This document shows, piece after piece, positions 9,775 to 18,211 of a DNA stretch of 64,000 nucleotides. Position numbers and translations under genes: made by a program. The stretch is from Chitinophaga pinensis (GTDB lineage Bacteria; Bacteroidota; Bacteroidia; NS11-12g; UBA9320). Numbering within the stretch: position 1 is the stretch's first letter; every line of letters starts with the position of its first letter. A model generated the notes under the pieces. The model did no database searches, was not told the DNA's origin, and worked only from the letters and a program-made list of their open reading frames with translations. The stretch spans positions 32,803 to 96,802 of the forward strand of contig CAMDSC010000002.1 of assembly GCA_945907065.1 (NCBI GenBank), written 5' to 3'.

Positions 9775-10740
9775 TTAAAAACTTCTATTATGCAAATAAA
9801 CCAACAATTCGTTTAAGTCCGATTTTTTTGATTCATCTACTTTTAAATCCTTTAAATTTTGTGAGGCCAAATCAAAGTATCTTTCAGATAGAGATTTTAA
9901 ATAAACATCCGATCCGGTTTTTATAAATAGAGTTTTTACCTCTTCGATTTTATGGGTATCGTCTATTTTTTCATCATTAAATAATCCCTGCATTTTCCCC
10001 TTCTCGGTTTCCATGGCTTTTATAACCATGATAGTTTTCTTATTTGCCAATATATCCCCTCCTGGTAGTTTGCCTACCAATTCGGGTGTTCCAAAAGCAT
10101 CCAGATAATCGTCCATTAACTGAAAACCAATGCCCATGTTTACTCCAAGGTTATATATTTTTTGAGCTTCTTCTATGGATGCGTCGGCTACAATGGCTCC
10201 CATCTGCAAACTACACCCCAATAAAACTGAGGTTTTTAGACGTATCATTTCCAGATATTCCTTTTCTGTAACATTGGTTTGAGTTTCAAAATTCATGTCC
10301 ATTTGCTGACCATCACACACCTCAGCTGCTGTTTTATTAAATACCGAAAATAATTCAGGCAAATGGTTTTGTTCCGACTTTTGTAGCATTTCATAAGCCT
10401 TTACCAGCATTAAATCCCCTGAGAGAATTGCTATGTTGGTATCCCACTTTTCATGCACCGTTGGTTTGCCCCTTCTTACCGGAGCCTTGTCCATAATATC
10501 ATCATGAATGAGAGAAAAGTTATGGAAAACTTCAACAGTTAAAGCTGAAGGAATTGCCTTTTCTAGGTTACCAGAATACAACTCACATCCCATCAATGCT
10601 AGCACCGGCCTTATTCGTTTACCGCCCAATCCTAGAATATAATTTAAAGGGTCATATAAATTTTGAGGAGAACCTTGGTATGGGTTCTTATGGATTTCTT
10701 GTTCTATTTTTTTTAATAATTCGGAGTATGATTTTAGCAT
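9775..10740 (-). CDS. Polyprenyl (geranylgeranyl/octaprenyl) diphosphate synthase family protein
   Basis: 321 aa; GGKRIRPVLALMG, LIHDDIMDKAPVRRGKPTVH, GIGFQLMDDYLDAFG (both aspartate-rich motifs). Confidence 0.95.
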   Translation of the reverse strand: MLKSYSELLKKIEQEIHKNPYQGSPQNLYDPLNYILGLGGKRIRPVLALMGCELYSGNLEKAIPSALTVEVFHNFSLIHDDIMDKAPVRRGKPTVHEKWDTNIAILSGDLMLVKAYEMLQKSEQNHLPELFSVFNKTAAEVCDGQQMDMNFETQTNVTEKEYLEMIRLKTSVLLGCSLQMGAIVADASIEEAQKIYNLGVNMGIGFQLMDDYLDAFGTPELVGKLPGGDILANKKTIMVIKAMETEKGKMQGLFNDEKIDDTHKIEEVKTLFIKTGSDVYLKSLSERYFDLASQNLKDLKVDESKKSDLNELLVYLHNRSF

Positions 10741-10765
10741 TTGTCAATTATTTTCAGGAAGAAAA

Positions 10766-10915
10766 CATCCCCCAACCCCCTTCGAAGGGGGACTTTGGCT
10801 TCGACATTTCTTTGTTCGTAATTTTATACTTTTTTAATTTTCACTCTTAATAAATTCTTCTTTGTGTCCAATAATCTTGCGTCAGCTCTCCCCCTTTGAA
10901 GGGGGTTGGGGGATG
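10766..10915. repeat. Pair of 27-bp G/C-run inverted repeats (26/27 identical) flanking about 96 bp; MITE/REP-like intergenic element
   Basis: CATCCCCCAACCCCCTTCGAAGGGGGA at 10766-10792; reverse complement of 10889-10915 is CATCCCCCAACCCCCTTCAAAGGGGGA. Confidence 0.85.
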
Positions 10916-10981
10916 CGTTTGAAAGCAAAACAAAATTTCCATGCAAAAACCTTATCCTTAACCACCGGTTTAAACCGTTGG

Positions 10982-13096
10982 CTATATTACAAACTCAAAA
11001 TCCACCAACCGCTTTGGAATATTTGTCCTTTTAACACGAATTTTTGTTACATCACCCATTTGGTGTTTTATTCCTTTTCGCATTCCTAATACATAACGGC
11101 CTTTTTCAAAAAATTCATAGATATCATCCGTCATGTCTTTCAAGCGAATCATTCCTTCGCATTTGTTTTCAATTATCTCAACGTAAACACCCCACTCGGT
11201 AATTCCGGTAATTATGCCTTCAAATGCTTCCCCGATAAATTGAGAAATATATTCAGTTTGCTTGTATTTAATTGAAGCCCGCTCTGCTTCAACAGCCTTT
11301 TGTTCCCGGTCGCTGCTCCATTTACAGGCCGCCTCGAGATTGCTTTGATCAATAGGAGTAACTTTATCCAACATTTTGAATAAATGGCGGTGAGCTAGCA
11401 AATCCGGGTAACGGCGAATGGGAGATGTAAAATGCGCATAATAATCAAAACCCAACCCAAAGTGCCCTGATTTTTTTGTGGTGTAAAATGCCTTTTCCAT
11501 GCTTCGGATGGCGAGAGGTTGTAGAATTGTAGAGGCTTGTGTCCCTTCAATTTCAGCCGTCATGGCATTGATACTTTGGATATATTCATCTTCCGAATCT
11601 GTATTTATTTGAAACCCAAACCTTGATGCAATGGCCGCAAATTCCATCATTTTATTTGGAACCGGTGGCTCGTGTAAACGGTAAGGAATGGAATACGGTT
11701 TATATTTGGTATTTACCAAAGTGGCCACCCGTTTATTCGCCAAAAGCATAAACTCTTCTACTAATTTATGGGCATCCTTCCTAACTTTTTTATAGACTTC
11801 GATGGGCTTACCAAGTTTGTCCAGCTTAAATTTCACTTCTTCCGTTTCAAATGAAATAGCCCCTTGACGGAAGCGTTCTTCTTTTAAATTTTTAGCTATT
11901 TTGTTTAAAGTTGTTAGTTCGGTAGCCAATTCACCTTCCCCTGCTTCCAGTATTTCCTGGGCTTCTTCATAACTGAATCGGCGGTGTGAATGGATAACGG
12001 TTTTACCAAACCACTCCTTTAAAATTTTGCCTTTACCATCCAGTTCAAATACTGCGGCAAAACACAATCTATCCTCATCAGGAACCAAAGAGCACAATTC
12101 ATTGGAAATTTTTTCAGGCAACATCGGAACAACTCTATCCACTAAATACACCGAAGTTGCTCTGGCGTAAGCCTCTTTATCCAATAAGGAACCTTCCGTT
12201 ACAAAATGCGAAACATCGGCAATATGCACCCCGACTTCATATTTATTATCGCCCAAAACCTTAAAAGAAATGGCATCATCAAAATCTTTGGCATCCGCAG
12301 GGTCTATAGTAATAGTAAGAGTTTGTCTGAAATCTTTGCGGGTGGCAATTTCAGCTTCGGGTATTATCACCGGCATTTTATCGGCTTCATCCATAACATC
12401 CTTTGGAAATTCAGGATTCAATCCAAATTCCATCAATATGGCATGAATCTCGGTATTGTGTTCTCCCGCTTTGCCTAAAACTTTCACCACTTCGGCATTG
12501 GGGTTTTTTGCCATTTTAGGCCAATCTGTGATTTTTACAATAGCCTTATAATTATTTTTAACGCCTCGTAATTTGTCTTTTGGTATAAAAAAATCGGTAT
12601 GGCTGCGGGTATCATCGGGTACAAAAAAACCAAAACCATCTGAAACCTGAACTACACCTACATATTCCTGTTTGGCTCGTCTCACTACTTTTATCACACG
12701 TCCTTCGGGTTTATCTTTTCTTCGTGTAGAAATCATCTCTACCTGAACAATATCCCCGTTCAAAGCTGGCCAGGTCATGCCTGGTGTGATATGAATATCA
12801 GCTTCGTCTTCACCGGTCAGTAAATATCCTGCTCCCCGTTTGTTAAATTCTATTTTACCTTCTAAAAATTCAGAAACTTCTTCAATATAAAAACTCCCTT
12901 TGGGTTGTTCAACAATTAATTTTTTGTTTACCAAATCCATTAATGCTTCGCCTGCAAGTTCCCTATCAGGCTTAGAATTGAAGCCCAATCGCGATGAAAT
13001 TTGTTTGTAATTCATGCGTTTGCCGGGTCGTTCGTTCAGCACTTCCAGTATTTGCGCCTCTACCCAGTCATTGTGATTGTTATTGCCATTGGCCAT
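10982..13096 (-). CDS. rnr: Ribonuclease R
   Basis: 704 aa; RNB motif TITIDPADAKDFDDAISF, VHIADVSHFV, C-terminal S1 domain GIITGITEWGVYVEI. Confidence 0.97.
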   Translation of the reverse strand: MANGNNNHNDWVEAQILEVLNERPGKRMNYKQISSRLGFNSKPDRELAGEALMDLVNKKLIVEQPKGSFYIEEVSEFLEGKIEFNKRGAGYLLTGEDEADIHITPGMTWPALNGDIVQVEMISTRRKDKPEGRVIKVVRRAKQEYVGVVQVSDGFGFFVPDDTRSHTDFFIPKDKLRGVKNNYKAIVKITDWPKMAKNPNAEVVKVLGKAGEHNTEIHAILMEFGLNPEFPKDVMDEADKMPVIIPEAEIATRKDFRQTLTITIDPADAKDFDDAISFKVLGDNKYEVGVHIADVSHFVTEGSLLDKEAYARATSVYLVDRVVPMLPEKISNELCSLVPDEDRLCFAAVFELDGKGKILKEWFGKTVIHSHRRFSYEEAQEILEAGEGELATELTTLNKIAKNLKEERFRQGAISFETEEVKFKLDKLGKPIEVYKKVRKDAHKLVEEFMLLANKRVATLVNTKYKPYSIPYRLHEPPVPNKMMEFAAIASRFGFQINTDSEDEYIQSINAMTAEIEGTQASTILQPLAIRSMEKAFYTTKKSGHFGLGFDYYAHFTSPIRRYPDLLAHRHLFKMLDKVTPIDQSNLEAACKWSSDREQKAVEAERASIKYKQTEYISQFIGEAFEGIITGITEWGVYVEIIENKCEGMIRLKDMTDDIYEFFEKGRYVLGMRKGIKHQMGDVTKIRVKRTNIPKRLVDFEFVI

Positions 13097-13101
13097 AGCT
13101 G

Positions 13102-13109
13102 CAAAGGTA
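13102..13109 (-). promoter_or_regulatory. Putative Bacteroidota -7 promoter box (TACCTTTG) just upstream of rnr
   Basis: Minus strand GCTACCTTTGCAGCTATGGCC; TAnnTTTG consensus 5 nt before the rnr ATG. Confidence 0.5.
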
Positions 13110-13167
13110 GCGGATTAAATTAACTGTTGGGCTTTAAGCAAGTTAACTTTAAATCAACATATATTTT

Positions 13168-14685
13168 CTAAAACTGAAAATAAATAAACGGCTGAACCTC
13201 GCTACTGGCTACCTGATAGGCTGCTATGATGATGAAAGCTACAATTCCAACTTTCAGAACCAAAGGCATTACAGAAAAACGTTCTTCCAAATTTAACTTG
13301 AAGCGTTTTGGAATAAAATGTAAGAAGTATCCTATCAAAATAAAACTAAACACTTTCCAATAGGATTGCGCTTTTAGCATGGCATCAGGCAATGAAAAAT
13401 TATAAAAAATACGGCTCAACATCATTTTTACAGATGGCACATCGTCGGCACGGAAGTAAATCCAACAGAAACATACAAAATGAAAAGTGACCACCCCTGC
13501 TATGATGTTGTAAAGTTTGCTGTTTTGTTTATTAGCCCATGGCACATATTCCAAGTACATTTTATGTAAGGCCAAAGCTCCGCCATGCAGGGCTCCCCAA
13601 ATAATAAACTTATTGGCAGCCCCGTGCCACAAGCCTCCAAGCAACATGGTTATTAGTAAATTTATGTATGTACGAATTTTCCCTTTTCGGTTTCCACCTA
13701 ATGAAATATAAAGGTAATCCTTCAGCCAGGTACTTAATGAAATATGCCATCTGCGCCAAAACTCGGTGATGGAAAGGGACACATACGGTGAATTAAAATT
13801 GAGTGGCAACCTAAATCCGAGCAACAATGAAATCCCTATAGCCATATCGCTATATCCTGAAAAATCACAATAGATTTGGATGGCATATCCATACACTGCC
13901 ATAAGGTTATCAAACCCTGAATATAATTGAGGGTCGTCAAAAACCCTGTCTACAAAATTGATACTGATATAATCCGAAATAACTGTTTTCTTTATAAATC
14001 CGCCCATAATTAAAAAAATAGCATGGCCAAATTCCCGCTCGGTAAGACTGAATTTTTTTGCTATTTGAGGAAGAAAGTCGACTGCCCTTACAATTGGACC
14101 TGCAATAAGCTGTGGAAAATAGGTCACAAAAAAACCGAAGTCTAATATGTTTTTTGCCGGTTCAATATGCTTCCTGTAAACATCGATGGTATAGCTTAAG
14201 GTTTGAAAGGTAAAGAACGATATACCAACAGGAAGAACAATTTTTGAGATGTCAAAACCGGTTCCAAACCAATTATTGGAAGCAATGTAAAAAATATTTT
14301 TTGGATGAAAATTGGTTCCAATAAGGTCATTGATAATATTGGCGAAGTAGTTTGTATATTTAAAGAAAACCAAAAGGCCGAGGTTTATACTTAAGCTAAT
14401 TATTAAAAAAAGTTTCCGTTTAAACTGGCTTTTAGAATAATGAATTGCGTTGGCCAGATAAAAATCATAAATGGTAGAAAGCACCAACAGGGAAAAAAAC
14501 CACCCACCCGTTCGGTAATAGAAAAACACACCGAAACAGATGAGATAAAAACTCCTTAATTGAAGCCTGTCATGGATAAAAGCATACACACCATACATTA
14601 CAGTGAATATGAAAATAAACAAATACTGGCTGAACAACAGTGGCGATGTTTCAGAAAAAACAAATATTTCCCGTAGGGTTAGCAT
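13168..14685 (-). CDS. MBOAT family O-acyltransferase (AlgI-like)
   Basis: 505 aa polytopic; FFTFQTLSYTIDVYR, YFPQLIAGPIVRAVDFLPQ, FWRRWHISLSTWLKDYLYISLGGNRKG, LLGGLWHGAANKFIIWGALHG. Confidence 0.95.
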   Translation of the reverse strand: MLTLREIFVFSETSPLLFSQYLFIFIFTVMYGVYAFIHDRLQLRSFYLICFGVFFYYRTGGWFFSLLVLSTIYDFYLANAIHYSKSQFKRKLFLIISLSINLGLLVFFKYTNYFANIINDLIGTNFHPKNIFYIASNNWFGTGFDISKIVLPVGISFFTFQTLSYTIDVYRKHIEPAKNILDFGFFVTYFPQLIAGPIVRAVDFLPQIAKKFSLTEREFGHAIFLIMGGFIKKTVISDYISINFVDRVFDDPQLYSGFDNLMAVYGYAIQIYCDFSGYSDMAIGISLLLGFRLPLNFNSPYVSLSITEFWRRWHISLSTWLKDYLYISLGGNRKGKIRTYINLLITMLLGGLWHGAANKFIIWGALHGGALALHKMYLEYVPWANKQNSKLYNIIAGVVTFHFVCFCWIYFRADDVPSVKMMLSRIFYNFSLPDAMLKAQSYWKVFSFILIGYFLHFIPKRFKLNLEERFSVMPLVLKVGIVAFIIIAAYQVASSEVQPFIYFQF

Positions 14686-14783
14686 AAATTTATAAACTTC
14701 TTAAATCTAAAATCGTTAATCTCATTTTTTTTCTTTTACCTGCTTTGTAAGGGTTCAAAATTTTGAACCCTTACATTGAATTA

Positions 14784-16028
14784 TCAATTAAATCGCTTTT
14801 CATAAGCATCCATAATTGCCCTATATAATAACTCTCCTTGCACTTCATAGCCTTTCTTGGAATAATGCACATAATCATTTCTTGCCAATCCATACTTTAC
14901 CCAAGCTTTTATAGAATAATCCCCTCCCATCACTGCATTAAAGTCCCAAACTCCACAATTATATTCTTCTGCTAATTCGTAAAGAATGGCTCGATAACTA
15001 CCGTTATTATTATTGTGTGTTCCATTTTTTAAATAAAAATCACCTGGAGTAACCAATAATATTGATACACCGGGTTTGGAAGCACGAATGTTATCCAACA
15101 TAGTTCTTAAATTATCCTTAATACAAAAACGACAATATCTACTTTCGGGTAAAAAATTATCGTTAGTACCTAAGGAAACAATAACCAAATCGGGTTCTAA
15201 TGCACTAAGTTCTTTGGTAAACAATGTGCTTTTATTATAGGTTTTGGTAAATGCTCCATTAAGCCCAATGGCATGATACAGCAGCCCAGGATTATTATTT
15301 TCTAAACTCATTCCATAAAACTGAAAATGATTTTGCGCTGGAAACGATTTTGCCAAACGCATATTTACAGTATCCTGAGGCTTGTTAAAAAAAAACTGGG
15401 AATATCCATCTTCAACAGGCTGCTCATCAAAAAAGAAATCGCGGTCTTTTTTATTTTCAAAAATTGGAGAATAACTATCCTCATCGGTATGATAAAATAA
15501 TTTAAGACTATTAAAACTGTAGTCCATTCTCCCATTCCTTTCGGGATCAATAATCATATAAGAATTACTATCGCGAGTGTTTATTTCCAGCCCGTTCAAC
15601 CCCAAAGTACACCCTTCACCTGATTGTGTAGCCTTGCAATTGCTCCACTTTCCTCCAAATATTAAACTGTAATTAATAGGATTATTGGTGTTAGCGATGC
15701 GAAAAGGGAAAATAAATCCTCGGCCACCATTTCCAAAGGTTTGTTGAAATAAAGTGCGGGTTTCGTTGGTTAAATAATCGGCTTGTATGTGTGAATCACC
15801 AATATGAACAATATTAATTTTACCCATCCGGGTTTTTATAAAATGATCTAAATGGTTAAAGAAAGAATAAAGAAATTTATCAGTTCCATTACTAATTGAA
15901 TTTTTCTCATAATCAATACATGGATAAACATTTTTAAAAATAACTAAATCATTTTTCTGGTTAGAAAACGACGTAAATAGCAAAACTAGAAGGATATTGA
16001 AAAATATCATTCTAAAACCGCCTGTCAT
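14784..16028 (-). CDS. SGNH/GDSL-hydrolase family protein (probable polysaccharide O-acetylation partner)
   Basis: INIVHIGDSHIQADYLT, LVIVSLGTNDNFLPES, ARNDYVHYSKKGYEVQG; ATG at 16028 preferred over the TTG at 16046. Confidence 0.85.
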   Translation of the reverse strand: MTGGFRMIFFNILLVLLFTSFSNQKNDLVIFKNVYPCIDYEKNSISNGTDKFLYSFFNHLDHFIKTRMGKINIVHIGDSHIQADYLTNETRTLFQQTFGNGGRGFIFPFRIANTNNPINYSLIFGGKWSNCKATQSGEGCTLGLNGLEINTRDSNSYMIIDPERNGRMDYSFNSLKLFYHTDEDSYSPIFENKKDRDFFFDEQPVEDGYSQFFFNKPQDTVNMRLAKSFPAQNHFQFYGMSLENNNPGLLYHAIGLNGAFTKTYNKSTLFTKELSALEPDLVIVSLGTNDNFLPESRYCRFCIKDNLRTMLDNIRASKPGVSILLVTPGDFYLKNGTHNNNNGSYRAILYELAEEYNCGVWDFNAVMGGDYSIKAWVKYGLARNDYVHYSKKGYEVQGELLYRAIMDAYEKRFN

Positions 16029-16046
16029 TTTTTTTCCATTGCTCAA

Positions 16047-17126
16047 TTAATTATATTTTCCGTCGAATTTATCCTTAATATCAGAAACAATAAGCCTCAC
16101 TTCTTGCTCATGTTCCATGTTACAAATTAATATAGCATCATTGCTTTCGATCACCATTAGATTGTTGACGCCTTGCAACACTATAAGACCTTTTGTAGAA
16201 TTATAAATAAAACAATTTTGAGTATCTCTATTTATTACATTTTTTCCGATTATCACATTGCCATCATCACTTGAAGGGGCTATCTCTTTTACCGAACGCC
16301 AGGTTCCTAAATCACTCCACCCAAATGATGAGGGTATCACAAAAACATTTTTAGCCTTTTCAATTATGCCATAATCAATTGAAATTACAGAACAAAGTGG
16401 ATAGCTTCGGGCTATATATTCTTCCTCTTGCGGGGTATAATAAAATTTCTTTCCTGCTTTAAATAGTTCATGCAGTTCTGGTAAATATCTTTCAAAAGAA
16501 TCAATCCATGTTTTGGCACTGCTAACAAATATTCCGGCATTCCATAAAAAATCACCGCTCTGAATAAATGTTTCTGCAATTTCCAAGGTTGGTTTTTCAG
16601 TAAACGTTTTAACTTTAAAAATATTTTCGGTAGCCAAATCTGTATAATATTGAATATAGCCGTACCCTGTATCGGGCCGGGTTGGATTAATACCTAAAGT
16701 AACTATGGCGTCATTACCTGTTACAAAATCGAGGCCTTTTTTTATTTTTTCTAAAAAAGTTGTTTCGTCAGAAATAAGGTGATCGGAAGGAAGAATGGTA
16801 ATATTGGCGTTTGGGTATTTCGAATAGATTTTGTAAACCGAATAGGCAATACACGGTGCTGTGTTTTTTAAAGCAGGTTCCAATAGAATATTGCATGCTA
16901 ATACTTTTGGCAATTGCTTTTTTACCAAATCAGAATAATCTGCATTGGTAACCACATATATTTTATCATTATCAAACAGATGACTTAATCTATCATAAGT
17001 CATTTGAATTAGAGTTTTGCCGGTACCAAGTATATCAAGAAATTGTTTTGGATTATCAGTCCGGCTAATTGGCCAAAAACGGCTTCCAATGCCGCCGGCC
17101 ATTATTACAGCAAAATTTTCACTCAT
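16047..17126 (-). CDS. manC: Mannose-1-phosphate guanylyltransferase
   Basis: 359 aa; FAVIMAGGIGSRFWPISRTDNPKQFLD, FTEKPTLE, SFGWSDLGTWRSV. Confidence 0.95.
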   Translation of the reverse strand: MSENFAVIMAGGIGSRFWPISRTDNPKQFLDILGTGKTLIQMTYDRLSHLFDNDKIYVVTNADYSDLVKKQLPKVLACNILLEPALKNTAPCIAYSVYKIYSKYPNANITILPSDHLISDETTFLEKIKKGLDFVTGNDAIVTLGINPTRPDTGYGYIQYYTDLATENIFKVKTFTEKPTLEIAETFIQSGDFLWNAGIFVSSAKTWIDSFERYLPELHELFKAGKKFYYTPQEEEYIARSYPLCSVISIDYGIIEKAKNVFVIPSSFGWSDLGTWRSVKEIAPSSDDGNVIIGKNVINRDTQNCFIYNSTKGLIVLQGVNNLMVIESNDAILICNMEHEQEVRLIVSDIKDKFDGKYN

Positions 17127-17135
17127 CTATTCTTT

Positions 17136-18149
17136 CTAACTTATTCCTTCTTTGTTTAAATCGTGAAAATGAACTATTCCTGCATAGTTTTCATTTTCAG
17201 TAACCAATATCTGTGTAATTTTAAGATCGGTCATTACTGTGGCGGCTTCGATAGCCATGCAACCTACATCTAAAGTTTTAGGATTAATGCACATTATATC
17301 TTTAGCTTTTAATTGCTGTATTGTTATATGCTTCTCAAGCATTCGCCTAATATCTCCATCAGTTATCATTCCGGCTATTTTACCTTCGTCATCAATTACT
17401 GCAGTAGCACCGAGCCTTCCTTTTGTAATTTCCATGATTACATTTTTAATGAAATCATCCGGTTTCACTTTAGGCTTGGCGTTGGTAAAAATAAAATCTT
17501 TAAGTGTAAGATACAATTGCTTACCCAATGCCCCGCCCGGGTGATAACGGGCAAAATCGGCTGATGAAAATCTTCGCGCCTTAAGCAGACAAACCGCCAA
17601 AGCATCTCCCATTGCTAACTGGGCAGTGGTACTGGAGGTAGGAGCCAAATTATTTGGGCATGCTTCTTTTTCTACAGTGGTGTTGATAACAAAATCACTT
17701 TGCTTTGCCAAATAGGAATTTACATTTCCAACCATTCCAATTAAAATATTTTCAGATTTTTTTAATAATGGAATCAAATTTTTTATTTCCGGGGTTTCAC
17801 CACTTTTAGAAATACAAAGAACAATATCATGGCTCTGAATCATTCCCAAATCACCATGAATAGCATCGGCTGCATGCATAAAAAGTGACGGTGTTCCTGT
17901 ACTGTTAAGCGTTGCCACTATTTTATTAGCAATAATAGCACTCTTGCCAATTCCAGTAATTACAAGCCTCCCTTTAGATACTAAAATACTATTTACAGCT
18001 TCAACAAAATCATCGTTAATAAATTTTACAAGATTTAAGACTGATTCTGCTTCAATCTGCAAGGTATTTATACCATTTTGTTTTATTTCGCGGATATTTT
18101 CCAATAAGCCATTTAATTTGGGCTGCAAAAATAAATATAATGCTTGCAA
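17136..18149 (-). CDS. kdsD: KpsF/GutQ family sugar-phosphate isomerase (arabinose-5-phosphate isomerase)
   Basis: SIS domain GRLVITGIGKSAIIANKIVATLNSTGTPSLFMHAADAIHGDLGMI plus two CBS domains; frame has TTG but no ATG near the expected N-terminus. Confidence 0.93.
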   Translation of the reverse strand: MQALYLFLQPKLNGLLENIREIKQNGINTLQIEAESVLNLVKFINDDFVEAVNSILVSKGRLVITGIGKSAIIANKIVATLNSTGTPSLFMHAADAIHGDLGMIQSHDIVLCISKSGETPEIKNLIPLLKKSENILIGMVGNVNSYLAKQSDFVINTTVEKEACPNNLAPTSSTTAQLAMGDALAVCLLKARRFSSADFARYHPGGALGKQLYLTLKDFIFTNAKPKVKPDDFIKNVIMEITKGRLGATAVIDDEGKIAGMITDGDIRRMLEKHITIQQLKAKDIMCINPKTLDVGCMAIEAATVMTDLKITQILVTENENYAGIVHFHDLNKEGIS

Positions 18150-18211
18150 CTTTAGTAATCAATATATTAATTTAGTGGCATAAATAAGAAATAGAAAAGG
18201 AGAAGGAAAAA

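Noticed and set aside
17239-17564. Plus-strand ORFs antisense to kdsD
   Set aside because: Shadow ORFs with no domain support; the minus-strand SIS/CBS protein is clear.
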